DNA of 64,000 nt from an uncultured Opitutales bacterium (GTDB taxonomy: Bacteria > Verrucomicrobiota > Verrucomicrobiia > Opitutales > Seribacteraceae). Below the pieces are notes generated by a model. It was not told the origin of the DNA, ran no database searches, and saw only the letters and a program-made list of their open reading frames with translations. The stretch covers positions 65,001 to 129,000 of the forward strand of contig CALSTX010000004.1 in assembly GCA_943789375.1 (NCBI GenBank), written 5' to 3'. Of this stretch, positions 47,501-56,523 are shown one piece after another; the first letter of the stretch is position 1, and each line of letters starts with the position of its first letter. The position numbers were made by a program, and so were the translations under genes.

Positions 47501-48081
47501 TTTTGGCACGGTGACGACACCGGCAACCGAATTAAAAGTGGACGCGACCCCGCCTTATCACACAGTTTCCTCGATTGGGTTGGAAATGATTTTCTGCCCC
47601 CCGGGCACCTTCACCATGGGCAGCCCTGCCAATGAGCCCGGCCGTGGAGGGGATGAGTCCCCGCATACGGTCACCCTGACCCATGGGTTTTACCTGGGTA
47701 AGTATGAGGTCACCCAGGCCCAGTACCAGACGGTGATGAATGGGAACAGCGAGGGCTTGGGTGCGGACCCCAGCCAATTTAAGGGAAGCAACCGACCGGT
47801 GGAGGTAGTATCCTGGGAAGATGCCCAGGTCTTTCTTGCCCGGCTCAATGCCATCGAGCAGACCGCCGGTCGCCTGCCTGCCGGCTGGGAATATGCCCTG
47901 CCCACGGAAGCCCAGTGGGAATATGCCTGCCGGGCCGGTACTTCCACGGATCTACTCCTGGGGTAATGATATCAATTCCTCCCGTGCCAATTACAATTGG
48001 GACGGTTGCGAATGATGGAAATGATTCTAAGCAAACCGGGAGATTGGTCAGTATGCGGCCAACCCCTGGGGCTTTTTTGAT
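47487..48081 (+). pseudogene. First FGE-sulfatase-type domain, broken by frameshifts
   Basis: Starts with the FGE/SUMF1 pattern: MIFCPPGTFTMGSPANEPG, FYLGKYEVTQAQYQTVM, LPTEAQWEYACRAGTST. The frame then stops at 47966. The same domain continues in another frame (YSWGNDINSSRANYNWDG, to 48015), then a third (NDGNDSKQT), and returns near 48040 to the frame of the downstream segment (IGQYAANPWGFFDMHGNVWEW). True FGE converts a sulfatase cysteine to formylglycine; related domains bind ligands or modify other proteins. No sulfatase is adjacent. Confidence 0.65.
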
Positions 48082-49538
48082 ATGCACGGCAATGTGTGGG
48101 AATGGGTCCATGACTGGAAAGCAAACTACCCGGGTGGTGCCCTCACCGATCCTGTCGGTCCGGCATCGGGCTCGTATCGGGTCCTACGGGGTGGTTCCTG
48201 GGACTACGGCGGGGCGTACCTGCGTTCGGCTAAGCGCACAGCACCCCCCGAGCGCCCGCGCCACACTATCGGCTTCCGTGTTGGTTTCCAGGCAGTCCAG
48301 CCAGATACGGCGGACCCGGAAGTGGAACTTTTCGGGGGAGCGGGGTTCACGCATGAGGCCGGGCAAGCCTGGGCGGAGCCAGGCGCCGCTGGGCACGATG
48401 TGCGTGACGGAAATTTGACCGATGCCATCACCATCACCGGCACCGTGGATGTAAACACCACCGGTACCTATCTCTTAACCTACACCGTGGTGGACGCCGC
48501 GGGTAATACCGGTACCGCCACCCGCACGGTCACCGTGGCCGATAGCACCGCCCCTGCCATCACCCTTCTGGGGGATGCTAACATTACCCACTTTAAGGGA
48601 CTCACCTGGGTGGACCCGGGGGCCACCGCCACCGATACTTTGGACGGGAACCTGAGCGATACCATCACCCGAACCGGTACCGTGGATGTAAACACCACCG
48701 GTGTTTACACCCTGACTTACACGGTGTCGGACGCCGCGGGCAATGAGGCCAATGTAACCCGCACGGTAAATGTCGGCCTGCCGGCCACTTATGCCACCGA
48801 TCTCAACGCCACTGTCAGCCTGGATATGATCTGGGTGCAACCCGGCACCTTTGTGATGGGCAGCCCGACCACGGAGACGGGCAGAGGAACCAACGAGACT
48901 GAGCACAATGTCACCCTCACCCAGGGTTTTTACCTGGGCAAGTATGAGGTGACCCAGGCCCAGTATGAGGCGGTGATGGGCTTTAACCCCAGTGAATTTA
49001 ACGCCACCAGCAATGGGGACCGTCCGGTGGAAGATTTGAACTGGACGGAAGCCCTGGCTTTTTGTGAACAGCTGACCATCCGGGAACGCAATGCCGGTCG
49101 TATCCCCACGGACTGGGCCTATGTCTTGCCCACGGAATCCCAGTGGGAATATGCCTGCCGTGCCGGCACCACCACGGTTTACTCCTGGGGTGATGATATC
49201 AACTCCTCCCACGCCAATTATAACTGGGACGGAGATTGGAATACCGGTAGTGATTTTAAGCAAACCCGGGAAGTGGGGCAGTACGGGCCCAACCCCTGGG
49301 GCTTTTTCGATATGCACGGCAATGTCTGGGAGTGGACCGCAGACTGGTTCGCAGCGGCGTACCCCACGGACAATCCGACAATCGATCCTACCGGACCCGC
49401 ATCGGGCTCGAATCGGGTCCAGCGGGGTGGTTCCTGGGGCAACGGCGGGGCGACCCTGCGTTCGGCTAAGCGCTACAGCACGCCCCGAGCACCGCGCACG
49501 ATATCGGCTTCCGTGTTGGTTTCCAAAAAAGCCAGTAG
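47580..49538 (+). repeat. Duplicated FGE domain coding sequence
   Basis: The segment from about 47580 to 48290 and that from about 48825 to 49530 are homologous at DNA level. Stretches such as CGGGGTGGTTCCTGGG and CTGCGTTCGGCTAAGCGC occur identically in both. The two Ig-like repeats between them also share a CCGTGGATGTAAACACCACC stretch. This points to a recent in-gene duplication. Confidence 0.65.
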
Positions 49539-49683
49539 CCAGAGAGCCAGGTACGGAAGGATGAAGTACCTGGCAGATGGGGAAGGCGGAGCGGGGCGGG
49601 CTTGGACCAAAAGGGCGGGAGCCCAAAAGGGCCATGCCAGGCACGCGAAGCCCCGGCGTAAATCCGCATCTCAGGATTGTTAG
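48082..49683 (+). pseudogene. Remainder of FGE-domain protein: Ig-like repeats plus second FGE domain
   Basis: The frame is open for 533 codons. It opens inside the first FGE domain (MHGNVWEWVHDW, RGGSWDYGGAYLRSAKR), so the ATG at 48082 is an internal codon. Two copies of a DUF5011/HYR-like Ig repeat follow (GTVDVNTTGTYLLTYTVVD and GTVDVNTTGVYTLTYTVSD). A second complete FGE domain comes next (GTFVMGSPTTETG, YLGKYEVTQAQYEAVM, DMHGNVWEWTADWF). Near 49470-49495 the frame slips again: the sister copy predicts the ending HDIGFRVGFQKSQ and a stop at 49536-49538, so the last ~50 codons as read are spurious. Visibly more GC-rich than the flanking genes. Confidence 0.7.
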
Positions 49684-50051
49684 TTCAGACCCTGGTTATC
49701 GCGAGGGCGTCCTTCACACACTTTGTCATCGCGAGGGCTGGAAGCCCGTGGCGATCCACTGTGACCCTGGAAGCGAACCTACAACCCCGTTCGCTCATCC
49801 TCAAGACACGATGGATTGCCGCGTCGTCCATTCTGTCCTCCTCGCAATGACAAAAGTGGGTGTGCCGTCATTGAACTGCATCCTGCATTCCCTCCCACCT
49901 TGTGATCGCGAGGGCTGAAAGCCCCTGACGACCGACTGGGGTACAGGAAGCACACCGTGGTCTTTCCACGCTTTTCTCAAAGCATGATTGAGAGGTCGCT
50001 TTATTTACCTCTCTTGGATAAGTTTTCACTTCTTGTGGTAATCAAAAGATA
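49684..50051. repeat. Palindromic intergenic repeat cluster (GTCATTGCGAGG type)
   Basis: No gene. The core element is 49725-49851. Its left end reads GTCATCGCGAGGGC...GTGGCGATCCA, and its right end is the inverted counterpart TGGATTGCCGCG...CCTCGCAATGAC. Two partial copies of the left arm (ATCGCGAGGGC) lie at 49694-49713 and 49903-49940. Such GTCATTGCGAGG/GGCAATCC palindromes are scattered in many bacterial genomes and behave like MITE/REP elements; I recall the pattern but could not search. It lies directly after the decayed FGE gene. Confidence 0.6.
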
Positions 50052-51143
50052 ATGCTTGTACATTTATATTTTCTTACCCTCATGATCCTCTTTCATTTTG
50101 CCTATAAAATTTCAAAAATCTTAGGGATCTTTTGTGTTTTCCTTTTAGTTTGCGATGCTGCTCCTCCTTTTGATGGCACTATTTTTTTGGCCCCTGATAT
50201 TATCACCTCCGAGGATAGCACAACTTATAAGTCCCTGTCCTACACTGGCACTGGCATGCGTACCATGTATGACCGTCGTTCGGGGTGGGTGGATTTGGAA
50301 CCTTTCCTTTTTGATGCATCTTTTTCAGATTCGCCCAGCATCGAAATTCAGGTGAACCCAGAGTTTGGCACGGGGGCAGAGGCAAAGCTGGAGGCTGAGC
50401 GTTTTGCTCCGGTCATAGGTCGCTTGCCCAAATGCTTACGGTTGGATGTGGAAACCGTATGGATCCATAAGGGAGACAATCCGTTTGGAGGAGGTAATAA
50501 TAACCTGCTTATACATACCGGACAGGCGGATGATTATCTGTCTTCGGGAATCCTTGAGGAAACTCTGGTGCATGAAGCAGCCCATACATCTTTGGATGCT
50601 TCCCACGCCTATGCAGTTGAGTGGGTCGCCGCCCAGGAGAAAGATGGAGAGTTTATATCCACCTATGCCCGGGATAATCCATACCGCGAGGATATTGCGG
50701 AGAGCTTTCTTCTCTATTTCGCCTTACGGTACCGGGCAGATCGAGTTGCCAAAAATTTAAAAGAGGTGGTGAATCAAACCATACCCAACCGGCTGGCCTA
50801 TTTTGATAAACAGGAATTTGAATATTTTGAGAAGGTCTCAGGTTTGTGGAGTGTTGCTAAGGATCTCGGGCAGGGCTGGAAAAACCTGAATGGATGGGGC
50901 TGCTTTTATTCACTGGACAACGGCTGGGTTTATCATCTGGGTATGGGGTGGGTATACCCTGCGGGTAAAAGCCCAGATTCCTTTTGGCTTTTTATCCCTG
51001 CCTTGCAAAAATGGCTATGGAGCACGACTAGTCAGTTTCCATACCTGTATAACCCTGACCAAAATTTGTGGCTTTATTTCCATAAGCAATCAGAGGAAGT
51101 GGTTTATTTTCACTATACCGATGGTGCCTGGAATCGCCCATAA
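50052..51143 (+). CDS. Secreted HExxH metallopeptidase-like protein with aromatic C-terminal module
   Basis: 363 aa. A hydrophobic signal (ISKILGIFCVFLLVCDA) is present; an in-frame ATG at 50082 gives a shorter start. The central region carries LVHEAAHTSLDASH: His174-Glu175-x2-His178 fits a zinc site, and an acidic block about 35 residues on (REDIAESF, Glu213/Glu217) could supply the third ligand. The spacing is not the metzincin HExxHxxGxxH. The last ~90 residues are the aromatic module (WGCFYSLDNGWVYHLGMGWVY, split WLFIPALQKWLW, FPYLYN). Peptidase activity is inferred; the target is unknown. Confidence 0.7.
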   Translation: MLVHLYFLTLMILFHFAYKISKILGIFCVFLLVCDAAPPFDGTIFLAPDIITSEDSTTYKSLSYTGTGMRTMYDRRSGWVDLEPFLFDASFSDSPSIEIQVNPEFGTGAEAKLEAERFAPVIGRLPKCLRLDVETVWIHKGDNPFGGGNNNLLIHTGQADDYLSSGILEETLVHEAAHTSLDASHAYAVEWVAAQEKDGEFISTYARDNPYREDIAESFLLYFALRYRADRVAKNLKEVVNQTIPNRLAYFDKQEFEYFEKVSGLWSVAKDLGQGWKNLNGWGCFYSLDNGWVYHLGMGWVYPAGKSPDSFWLFIPALQKWLWSTTSQFPYLYNPDQNLWLYFHKQSEEVVYFHYTDGAWNRP

Positions 51144-51196
51144 TTTCCTTCGGAAAAAAATCTTTTAGTTGAAAAGAGATAGGCTTGCCTGGTATT

Positions 51197-51212
51197 TGAT
51201 AATCAATTATCA
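51197..51212. promoter_or_regulatory. Fur/Zur-type operator candidate before TonB receptor
   Basis: TGATAATCAATTATCA is a perfect inverted repeat (7-bp arms, CA centre) ending 8 bases before the ATG at 51221. It resembles half of the classical Fur box (GATAATGATAATCATTATC). A Fur-family regulator is encoded immediately beyond the receptor gene, which strengthens the case. Confidence 0.6.
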
Positions 51213-51220
51213 TTAGCAAA

Positions 51221-53128
51221 ATGTTTAAATCTGCACATTCAAACCTTTTGATAACGATAGTGACTACATGGATCACTGGATCTTTTCTCTATGGAAATAC
51301 CCAAGACCTGAAACCGATGGAAGTTTCGGCCCTCCGCTTAGATACTTCTCCCCAGAATTTACCTGCCCGGATCCAAGTAATTGATCAGGCAAAGATTGAA
51401 CAGTCCGGTGCCACAAATATTGTCGGCTTGTTGCGTAAGGAAGCAAACCTGCAGGTTCGATCCTATTCAGCGAATTCAGCAAGAGCTTCTATTTCCATGG
51501 GGGGATTTGGAGAGAATGGTGGGCTTCGAACTTTGGTCCTTCTTGACGGGCATCGATTAAATGCAATCGATATGTCTGCAATCGATTGGTATTCCATACC
51601 CCTTTCACTTGTTGATTCGATTGAAGTAATTCGAGGGGCACAGTCTGGTACTTATGGAAACCATGCGGTTGGAGGGGTGATTAAGATCAATACCAAATTT
51701 CCCAAGCTTGAGCCTGCAGGTTCTTTGGAGGCTAGTGCCGGAAGTTTTGATTCTCATAATGTCAGAGGTGCCTATTCCCAAAGGATTGGAGAAATTGGAT
51801 TAACCATATTTGGGGAGCGGGCTGAATCAGATGGCTACAGAGTGAACGGGGATCACCAAATCGATGCGGGTGGCTTGAGACTGGACTGGGGAGGCGAGAC
51901 TGATTTCCGGGGTTATTTATCCTGGAGTTTATCAAACAGCGAGTTTGGTTTACCGGGATCATTAAATGCGTCTCAGTTGCTCATTGACCGTAGACAAGCT
52001 GGTGATCCCAATAATATGGTTGAAGAAAGATCTTCTTATGGGCGTGCAGGATGGAGTTACGAAATCAACGATAACTTAAGATTAGAGAATAGATTTGGCT
52101 ATCAGGATCGTAAAGTTACAGAAAATACTCCGGACTGGGGGTGGTCCCCATTTACGACTAAAGAATACAAATCTTCTGCATTCAGTCCATCCCTGCACTA
52201 TAGTTCTAACGATACCGGCTGGATGTTTGGCTTTGACCTTACTGAAGATGAAAGGAAGAGTTCTGATAACTCAGAATTTAAAAAGACGACTTCAGCCATC
52301 TTAGCATCCACCTTAATATCAATCACAAACCAATTGAATCTAAATGGGAACTTTCGGTTAGAAAGGGCAAAGTTTTCCGGAGATTTTGATCAAGCTCAAA
52401 ACGAGTGGGCGGCTGGCATTGGCTTAATTCGCGATTTCGGAAATAAAGATAGAGCCTATGCTACAATACGCCGCTTTTATCGTTACCCTGTTACGGATGA
52501 ATACTATAGTGTTTGGACTGGCATTTTCGAACCAGATTTGACACCGGAAAACGGGTATGAAGTTGAATTTGGAGTAGACTGGAACATAGGTAAATTTCTC
52601 TCAAGTGGCAGAGTCTTTTGGCAAAGGATGGAAGGTGAAATTATGTACGACAACCCTCGCAATAGGAATTTACCTAAAAATCGTCGGGTTGGTCTTGATC
52701 TTTCTTTGGATTGGCAGATGACCAAATCGATTCTTTCGGGCCTTAGCTATGAATATGTCAGAGCCACTTTCGAAGATGGGACTTATTCAGGATTAAACTA
52801 CTCCGGTTCGAGAGTCCCTCTGGTTCCCGAAGGCTTGCTTAGGTTGTTTACAGAAATACGCCCCATTGATTCATTTTTTCTAAGTGTAGGTGCATCGTAT
52901 GTGGGCGAGAGCTTTTACGGTAGTGATTTTCTAAATACGAGAAGTAAGATGGAAGATTATTGGCTGTATGATCTCAGTATGAATTACGAATTCTCAGAAA
53001 CTGCGAGTCTTTTTGGAGGAATTGATAACTTATTGGATGAAGAGTATCTGTCTTCCTCTTTCGCACCCAGTACCGGATATCCGGGGGAAGGTAGGAATTT
53101 TAGAGCTGGCTTACGTTTTTCCTTCTAA
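51221..53128 (+). CDS. TonB-dependent outer-membrane receptor
   Basis: 635 aa. After a signal peptide (ITIVTTWITGSFLYG) the plug domain runs ~30-160 with QVIDQAKIEQSGATNIVGLLRKE (split) and SIEVIRGAQSGTYGNHAVGGVI, and the rest forms a 22-strand barrel ending in a C-terminal Phe (LRFSF). A possible TonB box is LKPMEVSAL. Its modest size suggests a metal, siderophore or cobalamin substrate, and the palindrome before the start and the adjacent Fur-type gene point to metal control. The plug is BtuB-like in length, but I cannot name the ligand. Confidence 0.93.
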   Translation: MFKSAHSNLLITIVTTWITGSFLYGNTQDLKPMEVSALRLDTSPQNLPARIQVIDQAKIEQSGATNIVGLLRKEANLQVRSYSANSARASISMGGFGENGGLRTLVLLDGHRLNAIDMSAIDWYSIPLSLVDSIEVIRGAQSGTYGNHAVGGVIKINTKFPKLEPAGSLEASAGSFDSHNVRGAYSQRIGEIGLTIFGERAESDGYRVNGDHQIDAGGLRLDWGGETDFRGYLSWSLSNSEFGLPGSLNASQLLIDRRQAGDPNNMVEERSSYGRAGWSYEINDNLRLENRFGYQDRKVTENTPDWGWSPFTTKEYKSSAFSPSLHYSSNDTGWMFGFDLTEDERKSSDNSEFKKTTSAILASTLISITNQLNLNGNFRLERAKFSGDFDQAQNEWAAGIGLIRDFGNKDRAYATIRRFYRYPVTDEYYSVWTGIFEPDLTPENGYEVEFGVDWNIGKFLSSGRVFWQRMEGEIMYDNPRNRNLPKNRRVGLDLSLDWQMTKSILSGLSYEYVRATFEDGTYSGLNYSGSRVPLVPEGLLRLFTEIRPIDSFFLSVGASYVGESFYGSDFLNTRSKMEDYWLYDLSMNYEFSETASLFGGIDNLLDEEYLSSSFAPSTGYPGEGRNFRAGLRFSF

Positions 53129-53137
53129 GCGAATCAG

Positions 53138-53509
53138 TCACCCACACCCAGGGCAAGTTCCGTAGAGCATAACCTCAAAGCCTTGAACTTTAAATCCTTT
53201 TGGGACTTTCGCGGGTGGCTCATCTTCCGTGGTGTCCTCCAAGGCGAATAGTTTATCGCAGGTACGACAGGCAAAGTGTATCTTGTCCTGTCCATCGGCC
53301 CATTCGTAGCGGGGTGGCTGCCCGGGGTAATCCACGCCCACCACCTGATGATTTTCACTTAGGGCTTTCAGGTGCCGGTAGGTGGTGGCGATACCCAAAC
53401 GGGGAATGTCCTGCGTGGCAAGTTGATGAATCTCAAGAGGGGTCAAGGGACGACCGGCAGAACGGATCGCTTTGGCAATGACTTCTCCCTGGCGGGTGCT
53501 TCTTTTCAC
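53138..53509 (-). CDS. Fur-family metal-responsive repressor
   Basis: 123 aa, a short Fur/Zur-type protein. The winged-helix DNA-binding half (GRPLTPLEIHQLATQDIPRLGIATTYRHLKAL, in two parts) is followed by HFACRTCDKLFALED and a closing CPGCG, the two CxxC pairs of the structural zinc site. Its start overlaps the stop of the peptide deformylase gene by four bases, and it is convergent with the TonB receptor (9-base gap). Fe2+ versus Zn2+ sensing cannot be decided by eye. Confidence 0.9.
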   Translation of the reverse strand: MKRSTRQGEVIAKAIRSAGRPLTPLEIHQLATQDIPRLGIATTYRHLKALSENHQVVGVDYPGQPPRYEWADGQDKIHFACRTCDKLFALEDTTEDEPPAKVPKGFKVQGFEVMLYGTCPGCG

Positions 53510-54108
53510 TCCTGCTTGGGCGGAATCTCAGGAAGTTTGCCAGCCTTGAGGCACTCCTGGGTCCGTTTTTTTAAGCCTTTTACCTCGGCTTTGATTTCGG
53601 CGTAAGTGTTTTTCTCCATGCGGTCGATAAAGAGAATACCATGAAGATGGTCGACCTCGTGCTGAATACAACGGGCAAGAAGCCCATCACATTCTAATTC
53701 ATGTGCATTGCCTTCCAAGTCCTGGTACTTGACAGAGATGCGGTCAGGCCGGGCGACTTCGCCCCGAATTTCAGGAAAAGAGAGACAGCCTTCCTCACAA
53801 TAATATTCATCGGAAGGAATGGGGGAAACCACGGGGTTGGCCAACGCAAGGGGCATTACCAAAGAGGGTGCCAATGGTTTACTGTCCAGAATGCAAGCCA
53901 TCGGGTATTCGGGGTGTTCGGGCACATCCACCACACAAAACTGCAGAGCTTTTCCAATTTGGTGGGCGGCAAGCCCGATGCCTTCCGCTTGATCCATGGC
54001 ATCAAGCATATCATTGGCGAGTTGGGTAAGCCCGGAGTCAAAGGAGGTAACTTTTTTACCTTTTTCAAGCAGGATGGATTCTCCAAATTGGGTAATACGT
54101 AGAGTCAT
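53506..54108 (-). CDS. def: Peptide deformylase
   Basis: 200 aa. It removes the formyl group from new proteins. All three motifs are present: GIGLAAHQIG, EEGCLSFPEIRG and QHEVDHLHG, which supply the Gln, Cys and two His ligands of the metal. The C-terminal tail of about 30 residues is charged and longer than in E. coli (169 aa). It is translationally coupled to the Fur-type gene; usual partner fmt is not here. Confidence 0.96.
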   Translation of the reverse strand: MTLRITQFGESILLEKGKKVTSFDSGLTQLANDMLDAMDQAEGIGLAAHQIGKALQFCVVDVPEHPEYPMACILDSKPLAPSLVMPLALANPVVSPIPSDEYYCEEGCLSFPEIRGEVARPDRISVKYQDLEGNAHELECDGLLARCIQHEVDHLHGILFIDRMEKNTYAEIKAEVKGLKKRTQECLKAGKLPEIPPKQE

Positions 54109-54240
54109 GAGTAATAGTTGCTCAATTTTGAACTTTTCGAGGATAAGGAATGTGTTATGCTGATGGAATTGGTGAGTAAGTTAATAAATTGCATTTGCAA
54201 ACAAGTAGCGTCTGTAAGATAAAAGGGAAAATTTTCAAAA

Positions 54241-56523
54241 TTGGAAACATATAACAAAAAGAAGTTGGGAAACATTTTCTTTCTCCCGGTTGCCGTGGTC
54301 TGCGGTATTTTAGGTTTTGGGTCTCCTGTGTTCTTTGCAACTGTCTCTGAAAGTTCGTTGCTTGACGTGGGGGAGGGCACCAAATCGATGGAGGAGGAAG
54401 TGGTCCGCCAATTACGCCAAAATAACTTAGGCCCTGCGGAAATGTTACTCCCTTTGACTAAGGTCGACCGAAGGAAAGAATTTGCCAAGGTCATTGAGAA
54501 TAAAAAGGTGGACCATCCTGAGCTCTCGATTTCCGGGGGCGGAAGTATCTTCGATATGCTTACATTTAATGAATACTTTGGCGGGTTGGATAAGTATAAC
54601 CTGGCCCGTGGGCGGTTTGAAGCTTTCTTTGTCTACAACCGCGCGACTACTAGGGGAGATCTTTGGGATCGGCTCGGTGAAAATAGTTCCAATGATAATG
54701 TGCTGGCGGTTTTGAATGCTATTCCTACAGAGGGTAGGCCCGGCAATTTTTGGGCTCGCTTACTTGCCGAACCTTTGGTCTCCGCGTTTCCCGGTGTAAA
54801 GGTGGCCAAGTTGGTTGACTTTCCTTTCTTCCCCAACCGTCACATTGTGCTTTCTGTTGGCTTACGCACTGCCAATGATTTGGATGGTAACCTGAGTGAA
54901 GCTGAAATTCGGGATCTTTGTTTAGCGGAAGCAAGAAAAGGAATTCGCGAATACAAAGGGAATGCTGAATGGTTTGAAGTCCAACGTGTCGTCGATGACT
55001 CCAGAGTTGTTAAAATAGACGGGAATCAAACTTTCCCAAGTTTAGACCTTATAAGTTTTTCTGAGCGAACCGGGATGCTTAAGGTTGGAACAACGGATGA
55101 TGGTGGATATGCGGTTATCGTCGGAGGAATTGTGAACCCGGAAGGCGAGCTTGAAAATCATGGCCGTTGGCTTCCTTATCCTATTTTGATTCCGATGATG
55201 GTGGGCACTGCCATGTCATTGGAGAAAGAATATTATACTTCTGATACGGCCTTTGAAATTGGGCGTTTGTCCCAGAAAATGTTGCAGGGGGATTTTGAGT
55301 CCAAAGAAAGAATTCGTTCTTTTTTCTGGGCCGCTCATCAACTTGCCAGAAAAATGAACCTCATCCAAATGGCAGAACTTACACAGAGCTGTCCAAATTT
55401 GCAGAGCATTTTCGACCTGTCTGCTTTGATTCGAATGAGGAATCGTCCACTCTCTGAGTCGATCGGTAAGATCAAGGCAGCCGACCGTGAACTTGGCTTT
55501 CTCCCCATGAATGAGAGAGAGGTTGCCCGTGCAAACCTACGCAGGTTAATTGAGGAAAAACGGGTTGTTGAAAAAGATTTCGAAAGAGAACTTCAAGTTA
55601 TATATGCTGCTACATTACTCTCATCTAATCCATCGGGGGTTTATCAGTTTGTTAAAAATTATCCTGTCTTTAAGAAGGATGGTGACTTGGAAGCAGCCGT
55701 TTCTGCCTTACGGGACTTGAAGATAGCGATGAGCCATGGCAAGGGTGCCTTGGACCATTTACTTGAACAAGGGAAGCCCATTCACGAAGATGGTCCATTT
55801 CTTTCTTCGATATCTACAGTCTTTCCTCTCATTGGAGGAGGATTGTTGACTTATTTATCGCACAGTCAGGTAGATCTTGCCCTCCTACTTAAGATGTCAC
55901 TCATATGTGGTTCTTTTTTTCTATTTATCCTATTTATTGGCGGCATCCTGCCCAATCCTAGCTACAAAAGAAGTCGGGGGAATTTATTTCTTCGATGGGT
56001 TATGCAAGTTTCTGGAGCTTCCCTCCTGTTGTTGCTATCGATCCTGGCCCTAGAGCCATCTCTTTTGCAAAGCCCACGGGGACAGGTGTCAGTAGCCGGG
56101 TTTGATTTTGCGCTTGCGAATCTGCTCGCCTATGCCAATGAGGAATCTATGGCGGATCAAAACCTAACCGAAGTAACGGCCATTATTGCAGGAGCATTCC
56201 TCCTCGTACAAGTGGTCATTTTTATGATATGTCTCTCCCGGGTTTCAGAAGTGAAACAGGAAGAGGGTAGCGCAAAGTTGAGATTATCTCTTCTAGATAA
56301 TGAGGACAATCTTTTCGACCTTGGCCTCTATGTCGGTTTGGGGGGGACAGTGCTTTCACTTATTCTTCTGCTGATCTTAGATGTTAAGCAGGACGCACTA
56401 ATTGGGGCGTATACCTCCACCTTATTTGGTATCCTCTTTGTGGCTGCCTTAAAGATTTTCATCGTTCGTCCCCTTCGCAATGATTTGCTGAGACAAATGG
56501 ACGACAAAAGGTATGAATCGTAG
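54241..56523 (+). CDS. Multi-pass membrane protein with MotA/ExbB-like C-terminal helices
   Basis: 760 aa from TTG 54241. One N-terminal helix (IFFLPVAVVCGILGFG) leads to a large soluble region (~35-525) that I cannot assign; it starts with an acidic helix (SMEEEVVRQLRQNN). About six hydrophobic segments follow, from ~528 to 745. The last pair (LGLYVGLGGTVLSLILLL ... GAYTSTLFGILFVAALKIF) has the spacing and small-residue pattern of helices 3-4 of MotA/ExbB/TolQ (GxxGTxxGL ... T..GL..A). The next gene overlaps it by 11 bases and encodes a MotB/ExbD-like partner. A proton-driven complex is a reasonable inference, not a demonstrated one. Confidence 0.6.
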   Translation: METYNKKKLGNIFFLPVAVVCGILGFGSPVFFATVSESSLLDVGEGTKSMEEEVVRQLRQNNLGPAEMLLPLTKVDRRKEFAKVIENKKVDHPELSISGGGSIFDMLTFNEYFGGLDKYNLARGRFEAFFVYNRATTRGDLWDRLGENSSNDNVLAVLNAIPTEGRPGNFWARLLAEPLVSAFPGVKVAKLVDFPFFPNRHIVLSVGLRTANDLDGNLSEAEIRDLCLAEARKGIREYKGNAEWFEVQRVVDDSRVVKIDGNQTFPSLDLISFSERTGMLKVGTTDDGGYAVIVGGIVNPEGELENHGRWLPYPILIPMMVGTAMSLEKEYYTSDTAFEIGRLSQKMLQGDFESKERIRSFFWAAHQLARKMNLIQMAELTQSCPNLQSIFDLSALIRMRNRPLSESIGKIKAADRELGFLPMNEREVARANLRRLIEEKRVVEKDFERELQVIYAATLLSSNPSGVYQFVKNYPVFKKDGDLEAAVSALRDLKIAMSHGKGALDHLLEQGKPIHEDGPFLSSISTVFPLIGGGLLTYLSHSQVDLALLLKMSLICGSFFLFILFIGGILPNPSYKRSRGNLFLRWVMQVSGASLLLLLSILALEPSLLQSPRGQVSVAGFDFALANLLAYANEESMADQNLTEVTAIIAGAFLLVQVVIFMICLSRVSEVKQEEGSAKLRLSLLDNEDNLFDLGLYVGLGGTVLSLILLLILDVKQDALIGAYTSTLFGILFVAALKIFIVRPLRNDLLRQMDDKRYES

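Noticed and set aside
48475-49644. Long open frame on the minus strand (389 codons) opposite the FGE region
   Set aside because: It mirrors a GC-rich coding strand with clear FGE and Ig motifs on the plus strand; the minus translation has no recognisable domain and no signal peptide.
46547-49683. FGE domains as activators of a sulfatase encoded here
   Set aside because: No sulfatase gene with a CxPxR motif is present in the window and the FGE copies are frameshifted, so a sulfatase role is unsupported.
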